This document shows positions 39,001 to 52,491 of a stretch of 64,000 nucleotides of DNA, piece by piece. The notes under the pieces were generated by a model that was given only the letters and a program-made list of their open reading frames with translations, was not told the DNA's origin and did no database searches. The DNA is from Onchocerca volvulus (taxonomy: Eukaryota; Nematoda; Chromadorea; Rhabditida; Onchocercidae). The position numbers were made by a program, and so were the translations under genes. Positions within the stretch are counted from its first letter, which is position 1. Each line of letters begins with the position of its first letter. The stretch spans positions 12,548,398-12,612,397 of the forward strand of contig HG738139.1 in NCBI GenBank assembly GCA_000499405.2, in the 5' to 3' direction.

Positions 39001-42000
39001 AAAATAGAATGAAATTTAATAACAAATCTTTCTCTTCATCCTGAAAAATTTCAAATTTTTTTCTTCCTTCATTAATAATTAAAATATCTTTTCAAAAAAA
39101 AGAAGCAAAATTTTACACATTTGTGTAACTAACTTTGCTTTATCTAATCCATTCAAGAAATATCAACTCATGGAATTCAAAAAAGTGCATAATTTAAAAA
39201 AAAACCGGAAGTTAGACAATTGAATAATACATTAATTAGCAAAGTTGAAAATGTAAAATCAACGTTTTGACAAATTGAAAAGCAAAAGTAAAGTTTTCGA
39301 AAAATTGGAAATAAAAAAATGAAATTTTTTTTACAAAAATTAAGAATAAAAAAACAAAAATATTGCAAAAATTAAAGATGAAAAATTAAAGTTTTTTTTT
39401 TTTCAAAAATTAAACTTAAAAAACAAACTTGATGCATAAGTTGGCCTTGTTTCTGGACATCATCTACTCGTATCGGTGCCGATAATGTAGATGCACTGAT
39501 CGGTGTTGTCGTTGCGGTCGTTGATCGTTTCAGGCGATGTCGCGATGGGAATCGCACATTATTAGCCGATGATGATGGGATCGCTGCTTCCCAATGTTTT
39601 GTCTAAAAAACAAAAAAGTTCAAATATTTCCAAATAAATTTATTTTTTAAAATATTTTTCATTTTCATTCGTTAATTATAATAAAAATCTCAAAAAAACG
39701 AAAAAAAAAATTAAATTTACAACAAATCCTTATCATATTATCTGATAATAAAAAAAAAAAAAAAGTAATCTTTGAATTTATTACTTTATCAATTATAATA
39801 AAAAAAAAAAAAAGAAAGAATTTTTAGTTTGAAATAATGACTGAAACATAAATTGATGTAAACAACTGTTAACAATTTATTTGAAAAAAAAAAAAAAAAA
39901 AAAAAGAATAAACATAAAAATTGATCAACAAATTTTTTTTCTTTCTTTTTTTTTTTTTTTTCTCTCTAAAGGAACGAAATCGTATGTCATATCATCTATC
40001 CGATTCATCTATCTATTTTGTCCAGTTTTTTTCCAAAAATTTTTTTTTAGAATCTGAAGATTGAAAAATATCGAAAAATATCGTATGGCAGCAAAATTTT
40101 TTTTCTTTTTTTGAATGATAATAATACAAGAAAATAAATATGAAAAATAAATTATGCAAATTAATCATTTACTTATGGTACTCAAATATATTAATTAGGT
40201 TTATGATAGTATTAATTAGTTGCTATAGAATTTAATCCTGATAATAAATATTCTTATCATTTGATTTGAATTGTTGATATATTAATAAATTTTATAGTAT
40301 AATTAATTTCGATAAAAAAAAATATAATCCTAATGACACTTCCTGATAATTCTGATAATTTTGACAATTATTCAGACTAGTTTTCATAAAAACTATCAAA
40401 TTTTCATCGATGAAATCATTATTTTATATGATAATAAACCATATGTTGTGCAAAGATATTTTTATTTTACGTACGCTACGTGAAAGTATTTTGCACGTGT
40501 AAAAGTGTTTTCATTTTACGTCTGCTACGTAAAAATATTTTGCAATCTAAAAATATTTGCAACGTACAAAAATATTCGCATTTTATGTTCTGTTGTGCAA
40601 AAATATTTTTATTTTGCGTATATTACGTAAAAAAATTTTCACGTGCAAAATTATTCTCATTTTATCTCTGCTACGCAAAAAGTATTTTTATTTTGCAACT
40701 GTTGCGCAAAAATATTTCCATTTTATATTTGACGTAATTGATATACAATGCAGAGAGCTAACTAATTAATTACCTAATATAATATGTACCACGTACGTGT
40801 GCGTTCAAATAATACCTATACTTGATATAACGTGCCATTAAGTTCAATTCTATTATCACGTATCACTTAAGTATATCACGTATCACGTAAGTATAAGTTC
40901 AAAGAATACCTGGCTATCATTGGAAGAAAAAAAACTGATGAAACGCTGAATTCGATGCGTGGTTGCTGATACTTGAACGCTTGTTGAAGCGTTATTATTC
41001 GCAGGATAAAGTGTGGAAAATGCTGATTTGGCAGATAACGGTGGTGATAAATCTTCACAATTTTTATCATGTAATTCGTCCGATGATAAGACACGTCTGC
41101 AAAAGCAAATTTAAAAAAAAAAAAAAAATTATTTTCAAAAATTTAAAAAAAAAAAAAACGGAAAAAAAATTGTTGCAATCTTTTAATTTTTTCTCTATGT
41201 TAATCGAAAAAAAAAAGTCACCATTCAGAAATTTTAATTTTTTTTTTTTTAATGTTTCGATTTCTATGACAATACTTCTGTCCTGAGTTTTAAAAATCAA
41301 ACAAATTTCAATGAATCATTTTAATCGATTTTTTCGAATTATTTTATTCTTAAAATGAATAACATTTTTGAATGATATTTTAATGAATCGTTGTTAAATA
41401 TTAGAAGAGAATTTTGCCAAGCAAAAAATCCTTGTTTTTTAGAATTTTAAATTTCAAAAGAATTAATATTTAGTGATAAATAATGAATCAAACAAAATTC
41501 ATTAACATTAAACAGAAATTTAATTTTTGTGGAGAATTGAAATAAACGAATGAACTAGTTGTAATAAAAAGATATAAAATCAGAATTCTTATATACATAC
41601 GGAATTTTTAATTTATTTTCATAAAAAAATACAATTTCGAACAAATCGAATTTTTTTTTTTTTTTTTTTTATAATCAAAACTAAAATAAAATGACGCAAA
41701 TAATTCTCTTGAGAATAGTTTTATATTGATGAAATGAATGATTGAGAATTTTGATTGAAATTGGCTTTGGTTATATTTGAAAATTTTTTCAATTATTCAA
41801 ATAATAAATGAACGATACAGATTGTTTCTATAATTTCAACATGAATAAATTTTGAAAAAAAAAAAAATTCATTAACAATTTGTAAATTTAATTTATCTAA
41901 ATAAATCTATTTATTCTAGAAACAAACAACAAAAAAAAACTTCTAGTTTTTTATTGGAATTAAATGATTATTTTAATCGACTTTTCATTTCTTTCATGGA

Positions 42001-45000
42001 ATAAAAAATCTGAAGATAAAAGTTTCCATAGAAGAGAAAAAAGTATAGTTCTAAAATTTTAACACGAATGAATTTGAAAAAAAAAAAAGAAAAAAAAAGG
42101 AAAAATTCAATAACAATATGTAAATCTAAACAAATAAATTTCATTTATTTCAAAATCAAAAAATTTTCCCAATTTTTAATTAAAATTAAATGCTTTTAAA
42201 CAAGTTCTTCATTTCATTCTAGGAATAAAAGACTAAAAGATAAAAGTTTTAACGAGAAAGAAAAAAATAAAAATAAAGATGATCTAAACAAATCAATTAA
42301 TAAAATTTTAATTGAAATTAAACGATCATCTTAATCGAATTTCTCATTTCTTTCTTGAAATAAAAAAAAAAAAAAAAAATTGAGCATAAAATTTTCAAAC
42401 AAACGAGAAGAAAGGAAGAATTGAAAAGTTAGAAAAGATGATAATAACACAAACTTCAAACTTCTTGTGCAATTGGTAAAAGAATGAAAAATTGAAAGAA
42501 AGAAAAGTTTGTTATCAATTCGGCAACAATTTTCGTTTTTTTTTTGAGAGCAAAAAAAAAAAAAAAAAAGAAATAAACTTTTTCGGTGAAATTAAAATAT
42601 AAACAAAAAAACTTGAGCGAATTTCAAAATCAAAAATTTTTTAACTTATTTTTTCTTTCATTACTTTATATGGTTGGAAAAGAAAAAGAAGAAATTATTG
42701 TGAATTTAATCAAAAATGAAAAAAAAAAAAAAACGACTAAGTTTTCAAAAAAAAAGAAAAAACAAAACTTGCAGGAATCATCTCTGCAATATATATGCTC
42801 TTTTAAATAATTCCAACAATTTTTTGAAGGAATGTTATTTAAAAAATTGAAGCATTGATGAAATTTTGAAATTTCATATTTCAATTTCAAAAACAAAACA
42901 AATTTTTCTTCCGACATAATAAAATCTTTTTTAGACAAAAAAAATATGCAAATAAGTTGACAAATTTTTGAATTGAAATAAACTTAAAAGATATTTATTC
43001 ACAAATTTGCTTCTAATATTGACTTTTCTCTTTTTTTGAATTTTGAGAAGGAACAAATTTGAGAAAATTTTAAATTAATAAATTTTATTATGAATAAAAT
43101 CAGCACTGATTATCGCAGATATTATTATGAAAATATTGCTCAAATATTAATTTGAAAATGAATTATCCATTAACTTATTTGAATCTTATTGTGAAAAAGA
43201 CCAATGTATATTATAATCATTAATTAAACCGAAATTAATTAAAATTTAATTATCAAAAGAAGATAATATATTTTTGATTTAATTGAAGGAATTTCTAAAG
43301 ATACTATATATTTTACTTATATACCAAATATGCTTAATCGACAAGAGTCGATGAAATGGTCGAACTTAATGAATCAAACTGATCAAACTTAACAAATAAA
43401 TCGATCGAATTAATTGATCTAAATTGATCAGAATTAACAATTAACAAATAAATTTAACAAACGGAATGATCGAACTTACTGATTAGACTTGACGAATTCA
43501 TCAAATTTAGTTAGCGAACTTAATCGGTGATATTTTAAAATTATCATAACTTCTGGCTCAAAGTATTATAAATTGAATTCTTGGCTTAGCTTAATTAATA
43601 AATCATAATTAAACTGGCCTTTTTCATAGTACAATTGGAACAATTTATATTCTTGAAATTCGAAAGTTATGACAATTTAGAAGAATGACGGAAATTAAAG
43701 ATGAAGTAAAATAAACAGACAGGTGAATTCTGAATCAAAGCATTACATGTTTGAATTCTTGGCTTCGCTTAATTAATAATTAATAATTAGCATTGATCTT
43801 TTTCAATTCCGAATACAACATTACAAGTTGAACTTTTTGGCTTAGGTTTAATTAAATAAATCATAATTAAATTACTCATTTTCATTTGTAAAATTGGAAT
43901 AATTTGAAGTATTCGAGAAATTCAAAAACTATGACAATTTAAAAAATTTAAAAATTAACGATGAAGTAAAATAAAGAGATAATTGAAGGAATAACAGTCA
44001 AGGTGAATTCAAAATTCATCAATAATTCAGCATTAATGCTCAAATAACTACAAATAATTAACAAAAGATTTAAATGTTAGGAAGACGGAAGGTAGAAGGA
44101 AAGAACAGGTAAGAAAGAATTTATAATCAACTCAATTAACCTGTCCATCGTCATCTTTTCAATTCTCATCCGGACAAACCTACCATCATCATCGGACATT
44201 TGGGAATAACTAAAATTGTCAAATTTATTGATTTGAAAATTGATTGAAATTTCCGATTAAAAAAATATCTCATGCAATATCAGCGTGAAAATCTTGCAAA
44301 ATTTTTTTTATATTGCACTTCAATCAATGATATTCTCGATGTACCGATGATTCGTGAAAAGAAAAATAAAAATAAATTCAAAAAAGATTATTTTAAATTC
44401 AATTTCTGAAATTCAACTTTATATCTTCAAATATTTAGAAAAAAAAAGCCTCAATTTTTTCAAAAATTAACACTTCTAATATATTGTTGACACCGGTGAC
44501 CTCGCTGACCTCGGTCCACTTCATTCCTTTCTCATTCTACTTAAAAAAAAAAGAAAAATCTTTTTATTAAAGAAAAAATAATGAATCTTTCGGATTGAAA
44601 GAGCAATTTAAAATAAGAAGACTTAATGGAAGAAGAGAAGGTAAAAGAAAAATCCATTAATTTACTTAAATTTTTGATTTCGTTAAAATTTTTAATTTAA
44701 TTTAAATTTTTTTTTTTAAATTTGAGGAATAGAAAATAGAAAATTTCATTTTTTGGAATGAAATCATCATATTAATTGGCAATCAGGAAAAGTTTTTGCA
44801 ATGTTAAACCCAGCCGGATATGGTTGTGTAGATTTCCGGAATTACCGGAATTTTTTGGGTAAATAAATTGCAAAGAATTGAAAAATATTGCCAAATTAGG
44901 AGTGAATTGAAAACGAAGGATGGAAACGAATCGACGAATAACGAAAATGATGGATGAATTGAAAAGATTTACGAAAAATTTGCTGCAAAAATAATTTTTG

Positions 45001-48000
45001 CAAAAATAAAAAAAAAAAAAAAAGGGAATGAAATTGAAATTTGTATTTCTTCTGGCGATTGTCAGCATTTCATCAATGAAATTATGCAAATTTTGTTGCA
45101 AATTTTCATGAATAAATTAAAGAAAACGTAATTTTTATTTCCAAAAATGCAAAAAAAAAAAAAAATTTTCTTTCCAAAAATACAAAAAAATTTCCTCAAA
45201 GAAATTATGCAAATTTTTCTGAATAAATTAAAACAAATGGATTTATTATTTTCCAAAAATACAAAAAAATATACTTTTTTTTCCGAAAAATGCAACTTTT
45301 TTTTTGTAAAGAAAAAAAAGTCTACAACAAAATATTACTAGATAATCAAATAAAATAGGAAAAATGTCAAATTCATGCAAAATTTAAAAAAAAAAAAAAA
45401 AAAAGGAAACTTTTTTTCGAAAATACATTATTTTGACGTATTTTTACAAAAATTTGAAACAAAATTTGCATAATTTCGAAAGAAATTTTGACAAAAATTA
45501 AAAGAGAAATGCAAAAGCGACACGATTGAAATTTCAATTTTAATTACTACCAAATATTGATCGGTCTAGTTTTGATGCTTTCGTGCTTCCTTTTAAAATC
45601 CATGCAATCATTCAAATTTATACATAACTTGATGTGACATATCAAGTATAAACAGAATATTTCCGCATCAGCAAGCTTAAAATGACAATTGCTTTGCTTT
45701 GAACATTCCCCAGTCAATATAATATAGCATGACCTATTTATTGTTTACCTATTTATTGACCTATTTATTGTTTATCTTGACGCAGTTATTGTTTACCTTG
45801 ACCTAGTTATTGTTTATCTTTTATTATTTTCATCTGTCATAATGTTTATCTGCACTTTTCGTTTCTTTTTTTCTCCTTTTTCAAAAAAAAAAGTAAACAA
45901 AGACAATGAAAAAGTAAACAAATTGCGAAAAATTACGAAATTTTGTGTACGTGATGTGCGTGTAGTAGACGTGTATACGTGTAAAGTATACGTATACGTA
46001 TGAGTGTATGTATATGTATGAGAAATATATGGTACGAACAGATCATCCCAAAGGATACTTATCCTTAAATCAGATGATATAATTGGCATTAACATACATT
46101 ATCAGCATTTAGCGATAATTTTCTGATAAGCTGCGAAACCAGATTCGTGATAATGGAAGAGGATCAAGGAGATAGCGAATTTATTCGTAAATATCATCTC
46201 ATTCTTGAGAAATCAACTCATCAATATGATCCTTTAAAAAAAAAAAAAAAAAAAGCAAAGAAGTAAGGAAAAAAGTGATAAATTGATGATAAAAAAGTAT
46301 GAATATAGAAAAAAAAAAATATTCATTTCTTTTCCGCCATTTTTTTTCCCGCCGCATTTTGAGCATTTTTTTCGTTTTAATTTTTTTAATGCATAAAAAG
46401 AAAATATTGAAATTATTTGATTGAATAAAATTATTTGCAAATTTGAAATTGCTTAATTTTTGCAAAACGAAAATATAACATCAAAAACAAGCAAAAATGT
46501 TTCATTTTAAAAAATTTTAAAAAATTTTTTTTAGTTGCAATCTTTGATGTCGCAAGTTCTTCTTTCGATATCTTATCAATGTTCATTTTATATGAATGAT
46601 TATTACTGATATGTTTATGATAAGTTTTCAAAAAGATTATTTCATTATGCAAACTTGAAAAATGTCTCAATTTCTGAATGACACATTCACACGAATTGTG
46701 ATTTAGATATTGTGCAAAAAGAGAAATTAATTTGTTGATTCAAATAAAAACAACAAAATAAACAAATTTAAAATAATAGAATTAAGCTAAAATGTATTCG
46801 GAAATTTCAAGTTTAATTTTAGAATATGAAAATTCAATTTTTTTTAAGAAAAGATTCAATTTTTTATTATGACTTCTTGTAATATCTAAATTTTTAAGAA
46901 TTATTTCAATTTAAAATTTAGAGAAAAAAATAGTTTTTTTTCTTAAAATTAAATATGATAATTTCATTTCAAATGAAATTTTAGGGGAAAATTTTCCGAA
47001 CAAAATTATATTGATTAGAATTTTGGGAGAAAAAAAAAAATTTTTCTAAACAAGGCTATTTTGATTTGAATTTGGGAGGTTTTTAAATGCGATTATTTTA
47101 ATCTGAATTTTGAAAGAAAAAATTTTTTTGAACAGAATAAAAATTCCGAAAATTTTTTAAAAACTTCAATATAGTAGCAATAACAATAGTCGTTGTCTCA
47201 TATTTTATGTTCACAAATTTGCTATATTCGATTAACTGATCCTCCATTTCTGATATATTATTTCAAAGCTTCCAGATTTTGAGCTGTTTTAAATTGGTTT
47301 TAAAATATTACGGAATGCAAAAAGATGATTTATTTGCATGAAAACAAAACAAAAAATTTTAGTTTCCATTCTTTTTTTTTTTTTTTAATTATAGAAATCT
47401 TACGCATCTGCTCATAAAAACTTCCAATAATTAATTAATTGATTCTTGTTAAGTTGAAATTTTATACTAAAAACTGGTCATCTTAATTGTTTTCAATAAA
47501 ATTTATTAATTATTTCAATTTCTACAATCAATCCAATCATTTTTCATTTTATTTTTATATAATAAAAATTCGTCATTATCTATTATTGAATTATTTTCAA
47601 GAAATTTTTAGTTTTTGAATAATTTTTTCCTTAATATTACTAAAAGATTTCAACATATTTGGAATATATCATGAAAAATTCACATAAATAATATTCAATT
47701 TAATGAACTGATTGATAATTAGAGAAAGAATTAAGTATTTAAAACAAAATCAAAAAAATTTGAATGAAAAATTAAAAATTTAAAAATTGAAATAAAATAA
47801 AAATATTTTATATTTTCATTGATTAATTAGTCTTTGTTGCAAAGAGTAAATTAATTAGTCCAATGGTTGTGAGTAAAACTTTTTGAAAATAAATGAAGCG
47901 TGAAGTTGAAAGTTTACATAAATCGAACTTTCAATTCAATTCAATCCTTTTGAAGTTAAACTTAATTAATCTTTCCGCCTTCTGTTGTTGTTAATATCTT

Positions 48001-51000
48001 GAATTTCGAAATGAATAGGAAAGAGTAGTAGTAGTACTAGTAGTAATACAAGTAAAATTTGTCTTTTCTCGTCAACAACCTAAATTAGACCACAATCCTA
48101 ATGGACTAGACTTAGGCCTAAGGCCAAGAGAGGCCAAGCGATTGCAGCTAAGCAAATCTAAACATCAACAAATGTTGACAACAATCACAATTTTACCACT
48201 CAACGCAATCCTTCGAATCATTTCTACACAAATTTGCCAAAAATTCCTCGCCCGAATCTAAGTAATCACGAGTGAAATTGAATCACAATCACTAGGGATT
48301 ACTTTTTTTTTTCTCCCCTCCCCGAAAATTGTAAAAAATAATATTTTTGAAAATGTCAAAAACAAAAAAAAAAAAAAAAAAAGTGAAATATTGCTTCAAA
48401 AAAAAGTTGTCAATGCATGAGACGAAATAATAAAAATTTTCTTATTTTTTCTAAGTTTTATTAATTTATTTGAATTTTGTTTTTGTTTTTTGTTTTTTTT
48501 TTTAATTTTGTCATTTTTTCAGAATTATTTTTACGTTCTATTTTTTTTTTTTTTTTTTGGCGGCATAATTACTTTTTTTCTTTCTTAATTTCCAAAAAAA
48601 AAAAAAAAACATAAGTATTCTGTCATTTATTACGAAAAAATTCGCCACTTAGATAAAATAATATTATCAGATTAAAAGTAAACCTTTAATATTGTCTGAC
48701 AAGAATTTCAGGTTCAAAGTTATCAGTACATGAAATAGAATAATTTCAAAAAGGAAAGAAAAAAATATAATGCCAAGAAAAAATCAGAATGCAAAATAAT
48801 AAAAAAAATCTAGATAAATTTAGGTGAAAGCCATTTTTTAATTCAAAAAAAATTTTCAATTTAGACAAAATAATGTTTCCAGACCAGAAATGAATCTTTG
48901 ATATCTCGTTTGATTGGAATTTTAGGCTTAAAATTATTAATTAGTAGGGGCAGAGTAATGTCAAAAAAAGTGCTTATGTTGTAAAAAAAAAAAAAAAAAC
49001 AAAATCCGCAACTTGAGTAAAACAATAAAAAAAAGACCTTTTTAGGCCAAAAATGAATCTTTAATATTATCTGAAGGAAATTTAAGATTACCTTTTACTT
49101 GCTATTTTGAATTAAAATTTGTTTAAGTTTTTAACTGAACAAATTTATTCCGTATAAGATGAAAAATTTATCTTTTTTTAAGAGCCAAAGAATCAAATGA
49201 ATTCTAATTATTTATTCCCAACTAGATTGAAATAATTAATTTAACTTCTTTCAACAGTTAGATGAAAGATTTGTTTTAATAATTTTTTTTGGGAAAGAAT
49301 TGATTCGATAATTTTTTCGTAAAAATTTTGCAAAATGAAAATGAATATATCGTAATAATTAATGAAATTATATTAAAAATTAAATTTGAAATTATTTTCT
49401 CACAATTACTCGTTACAATTCTTTTATATTATCATATCAATCATACAAAAATGACTAAAATGATAACGCAAAATATTATATAAATCATTTCTTAACGCTT
49501 TTATCAATGCCGCTCTTTGAAAAAAATTAATACCTATTAACTTTGAACTTTTGCGCCATTTTAATTAATTATGTGCAGGAACTGCTAATATAAAAATTTT
49601 GAGTGAATTTCTGCGCTAAATTAATTAATTGGCATAGAAGCGATTACTAATGTAAAAGTTTCGGGCAAACTTTTACGTCTAAGTTCTACTGATAACACAT
49701 CAAAGTTGCTAATGTAAAATATCAAAATATTTAATGTAACGATTATCTGTACAGGTAAAGATGTATCAAACTTCTCCATCCTATTAATTTAGGCCTATCT
49801 TTTTAATAACAGGAATTATACTCCCTTAAATTAAATTAATCTAATTATAATTAAGTATGATCAAGTTAGCGCAAAAGTTCACTTCAAAACTTTTACACTA
49901 GCAACTTTTACGCCATAATCAACTGATCTAGTTGCAAAAGTTCAAAGTTCATAGGCAAAGATTTGGCACTGATAAAAGCTTCAATTATAGCTTTATATAT
50001 TATATATTGCGTTATCATTTTAATCATATGATCGATTGATATATGATATGATATGATATGATGTTACAGTAAGAAGTGTAAAGAGTAACTTTAACAAAAT
50101 TTTGAAACTTTCGATAAAAGATTTATTATTTTCTTTCCATCGAAAAATTATTTGGAAATAATTCGGGAATTACGATTTCTGTCGCATAAAAACCATCACT
50201 TAAGTCAATAAAATATCTTTAACCTAAAGTGTTAACTTTGTAGACTGAAAGGATTATCCATTCGTTTGAGAAAAGAATGATTTAAACTTTTAGCTCAGTT
50301 TTTGTCTTCGAAAATACTACATCTTTGAAAATGTAAAATTCAAATTCTTTTAAAAAAAAAAATATAAATTTTAAAATTCAAAGAGAAAAAAGTTCAAATA
50401 TAATTTTAATCAGTGGGTGTGAAATAATATTAAAAATCAAATCATTTCTGAATTAAAAAATCTCATTTATGGCCAATAATTGTAGAAAAAAAAAATGATC
50501 GGTTTGAATAGGCCTTAATTCATTTTTAAATTACAAAAATGCCATTTCTTGTCAATAATTTTAACAAAGAAACGGTCAAATGAACAAATATTGAGAAATC
50601 ATTTCAACAAAAATTTTTGTACTAATTTTAAACTTTGAAAAGAGGAAGCATTAAAAAATGAAATATCCAGTCTGCATCTGAAAAAAACAAAAATTTTCAA
50701 TTATTTCAATGATTTCCTCGTTAGATTGATTAAGTCCTTTCAACTACCTTTTTTTCTTTTTCTTCTTTTTTTTTTTTTTTTTTATCAAATATTTGATAAA
50801 TATTCATTTTCAATAAACGAGTAATTTTGTCTATTCTAATTTTTCGACCTTGAAGAAAAATCATTTTTAAAAAGATTTTTGAAAAAAAAAAAAGATCGAA
50901 AATTGACGAAAGGATAGAATTAATTTGTTAGAAATGAAATACGAATTCTTTTGTCCGTCGCACTTTTTTTTTTTTTTTAAAATGTTAAAATTTAAATCGA

Positions 51001-52460
51001 GATTTCGAAAAGTAAGATTTGATATTTTAGAAGATGAATTTTGAATTAAATTACAAGGATGAAATTAATTTGAATAGAAATAAAATATGAATTCGCAAAA
51101 TATGAAAACTTATCCTTCGCACTTTTTTTTTTTTTTCTTTAATGTTCAAATTTAAATTGAAATTTTGAAAAATGAGATTTACTTGACATCCGAAGATGAA
51201 TTCGGGATTACGACTGAATGACCAGCCGATGATGACGAATTTGAAGTTGTAGCCATTACGTATGATTTGGGCCGTCGTCGACGTCGATAATGAATTCCAT
51301 TTAAACTATTATGGATATCGTTGAACAAATATGATAAACCTAAAATTGAAAAGAATTTAGAAAATGATCTGAACCTGATCGATCAACCGATCAACTCCCA
51401 ATTGACCTATTCAGATCACAGTGATCATCAATTTCTTTCATTCCAATCATTTCTCTCTAAATTTTTCATCAAATAGAAATCATTTTCGCTTTTTGTTTCA
51501 TCTTTACATTTCAAAAATTTACATTTTTAGTATCAACAAAGAAAACTAATCATTCATTTGTCCGATGAGAATTGACAAATGACCCAGAAAAAAAAAAAAA
51601 AAAAGAATTAAATCAAAAATTTCCTTTTGATTTCCATTTTAAAATGAAAATGAAAATTTTTTTCAATTTTCATTCGCTAAAAAGATAGACAACCTTAATT
51701 ATTGTTAATAATTATTGTAAAATATAAACATAATTTGTAATTTAAATTAAAATTTAATCGAAATTATTCCAATTTTGCAAATAATACTTCTTCTTCTTCT
51801 TCTTTTTCCAACTAGAATAAAATTAAATTTTTGAAAGAAATTTTTATATTTTAAAAAATTTTTGAAAAAAAGAATTTTCAAAAAATCTTTAGTTTTTTTT
51901 TTGAAAAATTAAATTATGTACTTTTATGAAGAAATTACAACATAAAGGAGATATTTTTCAAACGGAATATATGAGAAAAACAAAAGAAATATCAATTGAA
52001 AAATGAAAAAAACTTGAAGAAAAAAAAAGAATTAAAATCTTCAAAATTTCACGCAAAATAAATGAATTAAATCAATAACAGGTTTTATGGAAAAAATAAA
52101 AAAATAAAAATTATTTCAGAATTAATTGACAAAAAGTTTGCTGTTTTTTCCAAAAATGGTGAAAAATTTCGTCGCAGAAATTGTTCGAAACAAACTTAGA
52201 TTAAAATATTTCAAAAAAAAAAAACCAAAAATTTTTTGAAAATTAACTTTTTACTTAAAATTTTACATTTTTTACTTCAAAATTTAAGCAAAATTTTTCC
52301 AGTACTACATAAATATCTTTAATACGTTACCAAAAACTGGAAATTATTTTTATCCTAATAAATGATCAAAGATCGCAAATATAAAATAAATACTACGATT
52401 AAATAAAATCCGTAAACTTTGGAGTACATAAGGAAGTACATTTAATGTGAAGTATACTGT

Positions 52461-52491
<31 letters not shown>

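Larger units (their letters stand above)
35104..39602 (-). other. PH domain-coding segment (four exons)
   Basis: Strands begin at [11 protein letters not shown] (end of exon 39602-39429), continue through [17 protein letters not shown] (38762-38631) and [17 protein letters not shown] (36383-36229), and end in the C-terminal helix [11 protein letters not shown] with its invariant Trp (35275-35104). In ARHGAP21 the matching domain binds ARF1 and phosphoinositides; the same role here is inferred. Confidence 0.85.
41097..51182 (-). other. 10.1 kb intron of the RhoGAP gene
   Basis: It holds a DR3 half-site pair at 44497-44511, a three-copy duplication near 43560-44010, a purine/pyrimidine-alternating stretch near 45948-46020, a foldback element at 49431-50045, and many A/T tracts. 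I find no exon. Confidence 0.6.

Noticed and set aside
40480..40769. Two plus-strand frames rich in [13 protein letters not shown] words
   Set aside because: The repeated words mirror the underlying minisatellite.
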